This document shows, one piece after another, positions 35,701 through 43,892 of a stretch of DNA of 64,000 bases. This DNA is from Streptomyces avermitilis MA-4680 = NBRC 14893. Its GTDB lineage: Bacteria; Actinomycetota; Actinomycetes; Streptomycetales; Streptomycetaceae. The notes beneath the pieces were generated by a model. It worked only from the letters and a program-made list of their open reading frames with translations, searched no databases and was not told where the DNA came from. The position numbers were made by a program, and so were the translations under genes. Numbering within the stretch: position 1 is the stretch's first letter; every line of letters begins with the position of its first letter. The DNA lies in assembly GCF_000009765.2 (NCBI RefSeq), contig NC_003155.5:8618001-8682000 (forward strand), in the 5' to 3' direction.

Positions 35701-37185
35701 ATGACGGTGACAGAGGACGGCCCCGTGGGCATGGACGAGGTGGCAGACGCCTCCTACGGTCCCGGCATCGACCCGGAGCGGCTGGCCGTCTGCCTCGGCG
35801 TGCTCGACGAGCTGGACAAGCTGGAGGTCGACCACCCGGACGCGATCGCCGTGCGCCGGGCCACCGCGGGCGTCTACCGCACGGTCAAGCAGCGCCGCCG
35901 CCAGGAGCGCCGAGCCGCCAAGACCGCGCACGACAAGGCGGTCACCGAAGCCACCGCGACCGGCTCCGCGCAGCGCATCGACGACGAGACCGAGGGCATC
36001 CTGCCGTCGTCGGTGACGGACGAGGGACAGATCGCGGGGATACTCCAGCGCCCGCGCTCCTGCTACATCTGCAAGAGCCGCTACACCGAGGTCGACTACT
36101 TCTACCACCAGCTCTGCCAGGGCTGCGCCGCCGAGAACCGCGCCCGCCGCGACGCCCGCGCCGACCTCACCGGCAAGCGCGCGCTGCTCACCGGTGGCCG
36201 CGCCAAGATCGGCATGTACATCGCGCTGCGCCTGCTGCGCGACGGCGCCCACACCACGATCACCACGCGCTTCCCGAACGACGCGATCCGCCGCTTCAAG
36301 GCCATGCCCGACAGCGACGAGTGGATCGGCCGACTGAAGATCGTCGGCATCGACCTGCGCGACCCGGCGCAGGTCGTCGCGCTCGCCGACTCGGTCGCCG
36401 CCGCGGGCCCGCTCGACATCCTGATCAACAACGCGGCCCAGACCGTACGCCGCTCCCCGCAGGCCTACAGCGAGCTGCTCGGCGCCGAGTCGGGACCGCT
36501 GCCGGCGGGCGAGCTGCCCCCGGCCGAGATCATCGGCACGTTCGGCTCCGGCGCCGTGGCCGCCCTCCCGGTGGCCGGCGGCGGCGCGCTGACCGCGCAG
36601 GACGTCACCGACCTCGCGCTGATCTCCGGCTCCGCCTCCCTGGAGCGGATCGCGGCCGGCACCGCGATCGACGCGGGCGGGCTCGTGCCCGACCTGCACG
36701 ACACCAACAGCTGGATCCAGTCGGTCGAGGAGGTCACCCCGGTCGAACTGCTCGAGGTGCAGCTCTGCAACTCCACGGCACCGTTCATCCTGATCAGCCG
36801 GCTGCGCGCGGCGATGGCGGCCGCGCAGGCCAAGCGCACGTACATCGTGAACGTCTCCGCGATGGAGGGCGTGTTCAACCGCGGCTACAAGGGCGCGGGC
36901 CACCCGCACACCAACATGGCCAAGGCCGCCCTGAACATGCTCACGCGCACCAGCGCCCAGGAGATGTTCGAGAAGGACGGCATCCTGATGACCGCCGTGG
37001 ACACCGGCTGGATCACGGACGAGCGCCCGCACCCGGACAAGATGCGCCTCGCCGACGCGGGCTTCCACGCCCCGCTGGACCTCATCGACGGCGCCGCACG
37101 GGTATACGATCCGATTGTGCGCGGTGAGCAGGGCGAGGACCTGTACGGCGTCTTCATGAAGGACTACGCGCCCGGGAAGTGGTGA
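35701..37185 (+). CDS. SDR-family oxidoreductase with N-terminal Cys4 zinc-ribbon extension and no catalytic tyrosine
   Basis: 494 residues. Residues 1-150 are a helical, basic region followed by a C121-XX-C124 ... C139-XX-C142 zinc-ribbon. The SDR domain starts ALLTGGRAKIGMYIALRLLRDGAHTTITTRFP (TGXXXXXG, near residue 165), with ILINNAAQTV as the NNAG-type motif. A ~70-residue insertion separates this from the active-site region NVSAMEGVFN. At the YXXXK site the lysine (K408, HPHTNMAK) is present but Thr404 replaces the tyrosine. The enzyme may therefore bind NAD(P) without normal reduction, or use His403 instead. The family is widespread in Streptomyces; the role is unknown. Start ATG at 35701 after CGAGGAACGG. 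Confidence 0.8.
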   Translation: MTVTEDGPVGMDEVADASYGPGIDPERLAVCLGVLDELDKLEVDHPDAIAVRRATAGVYRTVKQRRRQERRAAKTAHDKAVTEATATGSAQRIDDETEGILPSSVTDEGQIAGILQRPRSCYICKSRYTEVDYFYHQLCQGCAAENRARRDARADLTGKRALLTGGRAKIGMYIALRLLRDGAHTTITTRFPNDAIRRFKAMPDSDEWIGRLKIVGIDLRDPAQVVALADSVAAAGPLDILINNAAQTVRRSPQAYSELLGAESGPLPAGELPPAEIIGTFGSGAVAALPVAGGGALTAQDVTDLALISGSASLERIAAGTAIDAGGLVPDLHDTNSWIQSVEEVTPVELLEVQLCNSTAPFILISRLRAAMAAAQAKRTYIVNVSAMEGVFNRGYKGAGHPHTNMAKAALNMLTRTSAQEMFEKDGILMTAVDTGWITDERPHPDKMRLADAGFHAPLDLIDGAARVYDPIVRGEQGEDLYGVFMKDYAPGKW

Positions 37186-37259
37186 CCCGCCGCCCCTGAC
37201 GTGTGACCTGGCGACCGCCGGGAACCCGGGCTCTGTCGAGAGCCGTGCAAGGAGTTCCC

Positions 37260-37514
37260 ATGGCCAGTCCACACGACACAGATCCGCACAGGGTCGACAT
37301 GGACCCGCGCAGCGTCGACGACCCGCGCAACGTCTGTCCGAGCGACGCCGACTTCTACGCGAGCGACCGTCCGGCCCACCCTTTGCTGCCGGAGGACCGT
37401 CCCCGCGGCGGTGGGCCCGCGACGCCGCTGAGGCATCGCGGGACCTGGGAGACGGTCGCGCTCGTCGCCGCCGTCATCCTGGTGATCATGGTGGGGATCG
37501 CTCTGTTCCCCTGA
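37260..37514 (+). CDS. Small single-pass membrane protein
   Basis: 84 residues. The first 60 are polar and acidic (MASPHDTDPHRVDMDPRSVDD..., RNVCPSDADFYASD), and the last 20 form one strong hydrophobic segment, VALVAAVILVIMVGIALFP, so the protein is a C-terminal-anchored membrane protein with its N-terminus likely in the cytosol. The ATG follows a perfect AAGGAGTTCCC site, supporting real expression. The gene starts 74 bases after the SDR stop and could be cotranscribed. No family is recognised. Confidence 0.75.
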   Translation: MASPHDTDPHRVDMDPRSVDDPRNVCPSDADFYASDRPAHPLLPEDRPRGGGPATPLRHRGTWETVALVAAVILVIMVGIALFP

Positions 37515-37566
37515 GGGCCGCGTTCCCGCGCGGGGCCGCGTTCCCCCGAGGAACCGGACGACGTCC

Positions 37567-38373
37567 TCACGAGTGAGGTGGTGCGTATGACCGCAGCCGC
37601 TCCTGGACGGCGTACCCGTCCGCGGAGTACGCCGTCCTGACCCGCGTACCGCCGTCGACCAGCAGATCGGCGCCGGTGATCCATTCGGCCGCGTCCGAGG
37701 CCAGCCAGACGACGGCACGCGCGATGTCCGCGGGGTGACCGATGCGGCCGAGCGGAAGCCCGGCCGCCAGTTCGTCCTCGCCGTGCTCCCACACGAATCG
37801 GGCCAGCTCCGTGCGGACGAGGCCGGGGGAGACGGAGTTGACGCGGACCTTCGGGGCCAGCTCGCCCGCCAGCTGTCGCGTGAGGTGCAGCAACGCCGCC
37901 TTCGTGGTCCCGTACGCGCCGACGTTGGGTCCGACGTGCCCGGCACCCTCCGTGCAGATGTTCACCACCGCTCCGCCGTGCTCGCCCATCCAGGCCCGCC
38001 AAGCGCACTGGACCAGCCGCAACGGGGCCTCGACGTTGATCGTGAACGCCTCGCGCCAGCGGTCCGGGTCGGCGTCCATCAAGGGGCCGTACGGCTCGTT
38101 GGTCGCCGCGTTGTTGACCACGACGTCGAGCCGTCCGAACGCGGCGAGCGCCAGTTCCGTCAGCTCCCGCGGATGCGCCGGATCGGCGACGGAACCCGCG
38201 AGCCCCACGCCGCCCAGCTCCTCGGCGGCCCGACGGACCCCGTCCGCGTCCCGCGCCGTGACGCACACGTGCGCCCCCGCTGCCGCGAACGCCTCGGCCA
38301 CGGCCCGCCCGATCCCGCGCGAGGCCCCGGTGACGACGGCGACCCTGCCCTCAAGCCCGTACGGCGACGTCAT
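37567..38373 (-). CDS. SDR-family NAD(P)-dependent oxidoreductase
   Basis: 268 residues. Cofactor motif AVVTGASRGIGRAVAEAFAAAG, then VVVNNAATNEPYG (NNAG type) and the YXXXK pair in AYGTTKAALLHLT. The conserved serine region reads ICTEGA, so the Ser is replaced by Thr. The PGLVRT loop after the active site and the C-terminal AAEWITGADLLVDGG are standard for this group of classical SDRs. The substrate is unknown. It is convergent with the small membrane protein gene and its stop is 53 bases from that gene's stop. The HD-domain gene is 25 bases upstream on the same strand, so the two probably form one transcript. Confidence 0.9.
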   Translation of the reverse strand: MTSPYGLEGRVAVVTGASRGIGRAVAEAFAAAGAHVCVTARDADGVRRAAEELGGVGLAGSVADPAHPRELTELALAAFGRLDVVVNNAATNEPYGPLMDADPDRWREAFTINVEAPLRLVQCAWRAWMGEHGGAVVNICTEGAGHVGPNVGAYGTTKAALLHLTRQLAGELAPKVRVNSVSPGLVRTELARFVWEHGEDELAAGLPLGRIGHPADIARAVVWLASDAAEWITGADLLVDGGTRVRTAYSADGYAVQERLRSYAPPHS

Positions 38374-38398
38374 CCGCGTACCGTCTCATGACGGGCCG

Positions 38399-38947
38399 TC
38401 AGCCAACAGCCCCCGGCTGTGGACGCGTCGGCGGGCCGGCCGCATCCAGTCGCGGCGGACCGGCCGTACCCGGCCGCGAGTTGCGGGCCGCCACCAGCTC
38501 CAGCACCGTGCGCCAGTCCTCCAGGACGCCGGCGTCCAGGCCGGGCACCCGGCCCGATTCGTCCGCCTGCCGCAGCGCCGCCAGGTCGTCGTCGAGCGAG
38601 TCGTCCGCCCAGGCCGCGGCGCGCAGACGGACGAGCCGGGAGACCCGGTCGCCGAGCAGTGCACGTATCGCGTCGGCCGCGCGGTCGGCGTGCCCGGCCT
38701 CGTCGCCGGGGTCCAGCAGCTGCCCGATGTCGTGCACCAGGCCCGCCACCTGGAGTTCTTTGTCGGCCGGACGGCTTCTGCGCAGCAGCGCGGCGGTCTG
38801 CAGGGCGTGCTCGTGCGGATCGACCGGGTCGCCGACGGGGGGCCCGCCGCCCGAGCCGGGCCGGGAACGGGGGAGACCCGAGGTGGCCCGGGCACCCCGG
38901 CAGGCGTGCAGCAGATCCATCAGCTCCTCGACGCTGCGCAGCTCCAT
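38399..38947 (-). CDS. HD-domain protein
   Basis: 182 residues. The metal-binding HD motifs are visible: HEHALQTAALL (H45, H47) and AGLVHDIGQLLDP (H72, D73), followed by a helical middle with RAAAWADDSLDDDLAALRQAD and a Pro/Gly-rich tail. The phosphonate-catabolism-type HD proteins (PhnZ) show the same ELQVAGLVHDIGQ context. The substrate here is unknown; phosphodiesterase, phosphatase or oxygenase activity are all possible in this superfamily. The ATG at 38947 is preceded by GGGAGGACTGACGC. It is the first gene of a short operon with the SDR. Confidence 0.75.
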   Translation of the reverse strand: MELRSVEELMDLLHACRGARATSGLPRSRPGSGGGPPVGDPVDPHEHALQTAALLRRSRPADKELQVAGLVHDIGQLLDPGDEAGHADRAADAIRALLGDRVSRLVRLRAAAWADDSLDDDLAALRQADESGRVPGLDAGVLEDWRTVLELVAARNSRPGTAGPPRLDAAGPPTRPQPGAVG

Positions 38948-39465
38948 GCGTCAGTCCTCCCGCGAGAAAAGCCGTTGCCGACCGTCAGCAGAACATGTCC
39001 GGTTTGCCACGCGGCCAACGGAGACTGAACTGCGAACCGAGTGCGGTGGTGGGTGCATTCGGACCGCCGCGGCCTCGGCGAGGCCCGCCGACCAGGGGGG
39101 TGCGCCGTTCGATCGTTGAGCCGTACGGGTGACTGAAAACCAGGGCGAAATCTGCCAAGAGCGCCCATATGATGGCCGAATGAGTACTGAACGACTCGAG
39201 ACGGTTACCTCTTGTTTTCAGCCCCATCGAGCGGGTGCCCGCTCATTTGGTTAATCTGTACCGGACGGACAGCCTGACTGGGTTCCACCCACACCCACAG
39301 TCCGTCCCGGGACAAGCCGGTCACCACGGCCTGCTCTCAGACGAGTTACCGGCGCCACCGCGTCCGAACTGCTCTCGACTCAGACCCGAGCGGGCGTCAG
39401 GCGCACAGCAGTGGACTGAGCGGCCAGTACGTCCCGAGGGTGATCCGACACATAAGGAGTGCGCG
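38948..39465. other. Gene-free region upstream of the 58-residue ORF
   Basis: No plausible gene was found in these 518 bases. The composition is more AT-rich than its surroundings around 39130-39260. GTTT (39214-39217) with GGGTGC (39233-39238) at a 15-base spacing resembles a SigB-type promoter (GTTT-N14-17-GGGTAY) but misses one base. The divergent HD gene's promoter must also be here. Confidence 0.35.
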
Positions 39466-39642
39466 GTGACACCGGAGAAGACCGATCTTGATGAGCGCCC
39501 CAAGGAACGCAACGAGGGCGCGAGCGGTGGGCCCGAGAAGAAGCTCGGCAGCCTCGACGTGTGGTCGAGGTCCGCCCCGATCCGGCTGGCGGGTTACGAG
39601 GACGACCTCGCCGAGCCGCACATCCTGCCCAGCGTGGACTGA
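39466..39642 (+). CDS. Small hydrophilic protein with conserved-looking C-terminus
   Basis: 58 residues from a GTG with a strong AAGGAG site (CATAAGGAGTGCGCG). The N-terminal half is charged and low in hydrophobics (TPEKTDLDERPKERNEG). The C-terminal half, SLDVWSRSAPIRLAGYEDDLAEPHILPSVD, is more structured in composition with Trp, Tyr and an acidic patch. This leader/core contrast resembles peptide precursors, but no maturase, protease or transporter gene is adjacent, so I make no RiPP assignment. Function unknown. A three-copy 24-base repeat follows immediately. Confidence 0.6.
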   Translation: MTPEKTDLDERPKERNEGASGGPEKKLGSLDVWSRSAPIRLAGYEDDLAEPHILPSVD

Positions 39643-39712
39643 CTCTCCGCAGGACTCACTCGTGCTCTCCGGACAGGACTCCTTCGTACTCTCCGGACAG
39701 GACCCTCACCGA
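39643..39712. repeat. 24-base imperfect tandem repeat, about three copies
   Basis: CTCTCCGGACAGGACTCC (39665) recurs at 39689 and, with a two-base deletion, at 39643. The unit is about 24 bases. It lies directly after the 58-residue ORF's stop and 35 bases before the next gene's ATG, so it fills the intergenic space. Confidence 0.75.
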
Positions 39713-39746
39713 ACGCTGACGGCATGGGCGTGCCAGACTCACGCCC

Positions 39747-40229
39747 ATGCTGATCAGAGAAGCCGCGGCCGACGACTGGCCGCGGATCTGGCCTTTCTGG
39801 CACCGGATCGTCGCCGCGGGAGAGACGTACGCCTGGGACCCGGCCACCTCCGAGGAGCAGGCCCGCGCCCTGTGGATGGCGCCCGGCAAGCGCGTGTACG
39901 TCGTCGAGGACGAGACCGGAGCGGTCGTCGGCTCGGCCTATGTCACCCCGAACTACGGCGGCCCGGCCGCCCGCGTCGCCAACGCCGGCTTCATGGTCGA
40001 CCCCGACCACGCCGGGCGGGGCATCGGCCGCGCCCTCGCCGACCACGTACTCGCCACGGCCAAGGCCGACGGCTACCGGGCGATGGTGTTCAACGCCGTC
40101 GTCGAGACCAACCCCGCCGTGCAGCTGTGGACCTCACTCGGCTTCACCGTCCTGGGCACCGTGCCGGACGCGTACGAGCACCCCCGGCACGGCAGGGTGG
40201 GGCTGCACATCATGTACCGGGCGCTCTAG
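39747..40229 (+). CDS. GNAT-family N-acetyltransferase
   Basis: 160 residues. Typical GNAT order: REAAADDWPRIWPFWHRIVAAGETYAW at the N-terminus, the strand VVGSAYVTPNYGGPA, and the acetyl-CoA pyrophosphate loop VDPDHAGRGIGRALADHVL (R/Q-X-X-G-X-G/A). The C-terminus has the catalytic-side motif NPAVQLWTSLGFTVLGTVP and GRVGLHIMYRAL. It resembles phosphinothricin/L-amino-acid acetyltransferases (e.g. MnaT type), but the substrate is not proven. The ATG has no good Shine-Dalgarno and may be leaderless, with CAGACT a few bases upstream. Confidence 0.9.
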   Translation: MLIREAAADDWPRIWPFWHRIVAAGETYAWDPATSEEQARALWMAPGKRVYVVEDETGAVVGSAYVTPNYGGPAARVANAGFMVDPDHAGRGIGRALADHVLATAKADGYRAMVFNAVVETNPAVQLWTSLGFTVLGTVPDAYEHPRHGRVGLHIMYRAL

Positions 40230-40262
40230 GTCTGTTGCGCGGATCAGGAAGTGGCGTTCGCG

Positions 40263-42257
40263 TCAGCCGGCCACCCGCACCACCGCCGTCGCCCCCGCGC
40301 GCACCGTCGGCGTCGCGTACGTGTACGTCACGCCGTCGACCGTCCTGGTTCGCGCGCGCTGCGGGACACCGTTGACCGTGATCTTCTTGTGGACCCCCTG
40401 GAAGCGGGCCTCCCAGTGGTAGGCGCCCTTGCGCGCGTTGTTCGTCAGCGTGGTCTTCGTCGCGCCGTCGTGCCGCACGGTGATCGTGCTCGTGCCGATG
40501 GGTACGTCCGCCGTCTGGAGCCACTTCATGCCGGACGGCAGTCGCGACTGCGTGGTCACCTTGTGGTTCGCCGCGTCCGGTGCGATGCCCATCAGGCCCT
40601 CGACGGTCTGGCTGACCAGAGTGAACGACACCTCGGGGTAGTCACCGTTGGGGCCCTGGCTGGAGTTGACGTGCTGGAGTTCCCGCTGGCCGTAGATCTT
40701 CTTCATCCATGTCCAGGCGGTGTCGTTGCGGTTGTTCTTGAAGAACATGTCGGGCAGGTACGTCGTCGACTCGATGTTGGGTGACCCCTGCGGCCCCAGC
40801 TCCTGCGCCTCGATGTAGTCGAGATAGGCGTCGTTGCGCGGGCCGGGATCGATGATCTGCTTCATCGGCACGAACACGCTGTTCTCCTTGCCCCAGCCGG
40901 TGACCGGGGTGCCGGACGTGGTGTACGCGCGGACCATGTCGGCTCCGCTTCCGCCCCCGCTCCAGTCGTCGTTGTAGTACGCCTTCAGATCGGCGGCACG
41001 CCGGTCGTACGCCTTGGCCAGCGCGGTGTCTCCCTTGCCGCGCGCGAGCGTGGCCATCGCCAGATACGCCTGGTACTGCGAGGCGATGCCGTCCCCGGCC
41101 TCGGCGAGGCCGTCGCCGTCCTGCTCGTTGTAGCTGGCGGCGCCGGAGAAGATGCCGTTGCCCGTGCCCTCGGCGACCTTGACCTTGCCGTTGGGCTTGG
41201 CGGAGTTGTGCAGGTCGATGAACTCCTCGGTGGAGTGCCGGTAGAAGTCCCACAGCGCCGGGTCGTCGACGTATCTCCGGTCGCCGGTCCAGAGGTACGC
41301 CTGGGCCGCCTTCTCGACGAGTTCGAAGACGGCCGGTACCTCGCGCACGAAGTTGTCCGGGCTCTTGTAGTCGATGCTCAGGTAGGTCTTGGCGTCGAAG
41401 TTGAGGGACCACACCGGGAAGTACTTGTGCGCGGCGGTGGCCGACGACGCGTACGAACGGAGCATCGTCTCGTTCTCGGCGTCGAGGCCGATGATGTGGG
41501 CACCGGCGAGCTGGTGGGTCATGTCGCGGGAGTAGTAGGCGCTGCGGTTGGCGTATCCGGCCCAGTAGCCGGCCGCGTACGGCGCGGTGCCGGTGCCGCC
41601 GGTCTGGTACTCGTCGACGTTGACCGGGCCCGTCGTGCCGGGTAGCTGCACCCAGCTGTTGGCCTTCTTCTTGGCCCAGCCGAACATCTCGACGACCTCG
41701 GGGTCGGACGAGGTGACCTTGGGGTCGGCGGGCGCGGCGGGGGAGATCATCAGGTCGTCGGCGTTGACCCAACTGCTGCCGGAGCCGAAGGCGATCTCCA
41801 GCCGGTCGCCGGTCTTCAGCTCGACACGGCTGATGGTGTACCGGGCGTACGCGCGGCGCTCCGGCAGGGTGATCGTCTCGACGGTCTCGTCGTTGCGCCG
41901 GACCGTGTACGTGCCGCCGGTGCCGGCGCTCCCGACCCACGCGGAGAAGTCGTAACTGCCGTTCCGGGGTGCGACGAGGGTCAGCTTCGCGCTCTTGCCG
42001 GCTCCGGAGTCGAGGTAGAGGAAGCGGGCGCCGCCGTGGGAGTTGCCGGTGCCGACCCCGGTGCCCGCGCCGAAGGTCCAGCCCGTGCCGCCGTTCTCGA
42101 AGCCCGGGTCGTCGAGGGTGAGTTGGGCGCGGGCGGCGGAGGCGGTGTTCGCTGCGGGAGTCGCGCCGTCTCCCGGCGCCGCCGCGGCCGACAGCGCGGG
42201 GGCCATCGGCGCGAGCAGGGCAACAGCGGTGAGCAGCATGAGCCTTGAGGGCTTCAT
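40263..42257 (-). CDS. Secreted (alpha/alpha)6-barrel glycosidase with N-terminal carbohydrate-binding-like module
   Basis: 664 residues. A signal peptide (LMLLTAVALLAPMAPALSAAA) is followed by a ~140-residue jelly-roll module (DDPGFENGGTGWTFG, a CBM-type opening). The remainder is a six-hairpin barrel: WAGYANRSAYYSRDMTHQLAGAHIIG, YLWTGDRRYVDDPALWDFY, and EAGDGIASQYQAYLAMATLARGKGD, typical of alpha/alpha-barrel glycoside hydrolases. The exact GH family is not recognised. A GGGAGACC site precedes the ATG at 42257. It diverges from the first ABC importer operon and likely supplies oligosaccharides to it. Confidence 0.75.
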   Translation of the reverse strand: MKPSRLMLLTAVALLAPMAPALSAAAAPGDGATPAANTASAARAQLTLDDPGFENGGTGWTFGAGTGVGTGNSHGGARFLYLDSGAGKSAKLTLVAPRNGSYDFSAWVGSAGTGGTYTVRRNDETVETITLPERRAYARYTISRVELKTGDRLEIAFGSGSSWVNADDLMISPAAPADPKVTSSDPEVVEMFGWAKKKANSWVQLPGTTGPVNVDEYQTGGTGTAPYAAGYWAGYANRSAYYSRDMTHQLAGAHIIGLDAENETMLRSYASSATAAHKYFPVWSLNFDAKTYLSIDYKSPDNFVREVPAVFELVEKAAQAYLWTGDRRYVDDPALWDFYRHSTEEFIDLHNSAKPNGKVKVAEGTGNGIFSGAASYNEQDGDGLAEAGDGIASQYQAYLAMATLARGKGDTALAKAYDRRAADLKAYYNDDWSGGGSGADMVRAYTTSGTPVTGWGKENSVFVPMKQIIDPGPRNDAYLDYIEAQELGPQGSPNIESTTYLPDMFFKNNRNDTAWTWMKKIYGQRELQHVNSSQGPNGDYPEVSFTLVSQTVEGLMGIAPDAANHKVTTQSRLPSGMKWLQTADVPIGTSTITVRHDGATKTTLTNNARKGAYHWEARFQGVHKKITVNGVPQRARTRTVDGVTYTYATPTVRAGATAVVRVAG

Positions 42258-42356
42258 CGGGTCTCCCGGTCTTCGGTTACGGCGGGTGGGGCGGCCGAGT
42301 GGTGGCGGAAAGCTAGCAGGGCCCGAAGCAGCGATTCAATGGTCATGCGCAAGAAA

Positions 42357-42430
42357 CATGCAAGTCACGCAGCCTGAGTGCCATGTTGAGTGTTCAGTGA
42401 GGCAGAAAGTTTTCATCGATATCTTGCAAG
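42357..42430. promoter_or_regulatory. Candidate operators in the divergent promoter region of the first sugar locus
   Basis: CATGCAAGT at 42357-42365 and the palindrome CTTGCAAG at 42423-42430 share the core TGCAAG. Both lie between the divergent glycosidase (ATG at 42257) and the binding-protein gene (ATG at 42501). TTGCAA-centred palindromes fit LacI-family operators, and the LacI gene at 47528 ends this cluster. The rest of 42258-42500 shows no gene. Confidence 0.4.
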
Positions 42431-42500
42431 TGGCTTGGGCGCTTGTTAGCTTCCAGCCGCGCCACAAGAGCCGCGCACCCGCCGGACCCCCGGAGCAGCC

Positions 42501-43892
42501 ATGGACGCCTCACCCCTGAACCAGCCACCGCCGGACGAGCCGCCCCGAAACGGTCTGAACCGACGGCGCCTGCTCGCGCTCAGCGGTTCACTGCTCGCCG
42601 CCGGAGCCGGGACCTCGCTGCTCGGCGCCTGCTCGGTGACCGGCGCCACCAAGGCGGGGAGCCTCGGCGACCCGGACCGGGCCGCGATCACCGTCTGGAG
42701 CTGGCAGGGCCCCGCCGCCGCCATGAAGGCTCTGGTCCCCGCCTTCGAGGCGCGGCATCCCGGGATCGACGTCACCGTGCAGGACATCGGAAACCCGGCG
42801 ATCTGGGACAAGATCACCACGGCCCTGGCGGCCGGCGGGCAGGGCCTCGCGGACGTCCTGCACATCGGCGTCGACTATCTCCCGGCCTACACCGAGAAGT
42901 TCCCCGAAGGCCTCGCCGACCTCGGCCCGCTCGGCGCCGACCGCTACCGTGACGCCTTCGCCGACGGCATGTGGCAGACCGTCACCCGCAAGGGCAAGGT
43001 CAACGCCCTTCCCTGGGAGGCCAATTCGGCCGGTTTCTACTACCGGGCCGACCTTTTCGAGGCCGCCGGTGTCGACGGCGAGGCGCTGGCGACGTGGGAC
43101 GACGCCATCGACGCCGGGAAGAAGATCAAGAAGAGGACCGGAGTCCATCTGCTGGGCATCGACAAGCCCGCGTCCCAGCCGGACGCCGCCAACTTCTTCC
43201 AGATGCTGCTCCAGCTCCAGGGCACGTTCTACTTCGACGCCGAGGGCCGGATCACCCTCAGCTCTCCCGAGGCCGCCACCGCGATGACCCTCATCAAGGA
43301 GATGAACGACGCCGGCCTGGTCAGCGATCTGGCGGGCGGCTGGACCGCGCTGGAGAGCTCCATCAAGTCCGGCACCGCTGCCGTACTGCCCTGGCCCACC
43401 TGGTTCGGCAGCATCATCGAGGGCCTGGTCCCCAAGGAATCCGGCCAGTGGAAGGTCCGCCTCCCACCGGCGGTGAAGCCCGGCGGCACCACGGCCGCGA
43501 CCGTCAACTCCACCCATCTCGCCGTCGCCGGCTCCAGCATGCACCAGGCCGCCGCCTGGGCGTTCGTCGAGTACGTCCTGACCAGACCGGCGTCGCAGGA
43601 GGCGATCTACCGCAGCAAGGGCATCGCCCCCGCCCTGCTCCAGGCGTACGAGGCCCCCGTCTTCCACGAGCCGTCGACATTCTTCAGCGGCCAGCACAAG
43701 GGCGAGATCTTCCTCGACGCCCTCAAGGCGCGCTCGCCCGCCGTCAATTACTCCGCCGACTACGCCCGCGCGCTCAAGACGGTCGCCGACGCGCAGACCC
43801 AGGTGCTCCTCAAGGGGGCCGACCCCGGCCGCGCGCTGCACAACGCCGCCGACCAGCTCGCCCGCCAGACCGGACGGGAGCTCGCCTCATGA
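42501..43892 (+). CDS. ABC transporter sugar-binding lipoprotein
   Basis: 463 residues. A Tat-like twin-arginine signal (NRRRLLALSGSLLAAGAG) ends in the lipobox LLGAC, so the mature protein is a membrane-anchored lipoprotein. The rest is a family-1 extracellular solute-binding fold (ITVWSWQGPAAAMKALVPAF, later WPTWFGSIIEGLVPKESG and NSTHLAVAGSS). It captures oligosaccharides and delivers them to the two permeases that overlap behind it (ATGA). The substrate is probably an alpha-galactoside or related, judged from the GH36-like and GH110-like enzymes nearby. The ATG lies seven bases after GGAGCAGCC. Confidence 0.93.
   Translation: MDASPLNQPPPDEPPRNGLNRRRLLALSGSLLAAGAGTSLLGACSVTGATKAGSLGDPDRAAITVWSWQGPAAAMKALVPAFEARHPGIDVTVQDIGNPAIWDKITTALAAGGQGLADVLHIGVDYLPAYTEKFPEGLADLGPLGADRYRDAFADGMWQTVTRKGKVNALPWEANSAGFYYRADLFEAAGVDGEALATWDDAIDAGKKIKKRTGVHLLGIDKPASQPDAANFFQMLLQLQGTFYFDAEGRITLSSPEAATAMTLIKEMNDAGLVSDLAGGWTALESSIKSGTAAVLPWPTWFGSIIEGLVPKESGQWKVRLPPAVKPGGTTAATVNSTHLAVAGSSMHQAAAWAFVEYVLTRPASQEAIYRSKGIAPALLQAYEAPVFHEPSTFFSGQHKGEIFLDALKARSPAVNYSADYARALKTVADAQTQVLLKGADPGRALHNAADQLARQTGRELAS

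Noticed and set aside
33859..37272. Very long minus-strand open frame covering GH92, WS/DGAT and SDR genes
   Set aside because: It is antisense to genes with strong family motifs. In this GC-rich sequence, the complement of G/C-rich third positions keeps antisense frames open. Its Gly/Arg/Val-rich translation has no motif and no ribosome site.
39466..39642. RiPP precursor peptide
   Set aside because: The leader/core look is suggestive, but no maturase, protease, YcaO, lanthipeptide or radical-SAM gene is adjacent, so a RiPP call cannot be supported.
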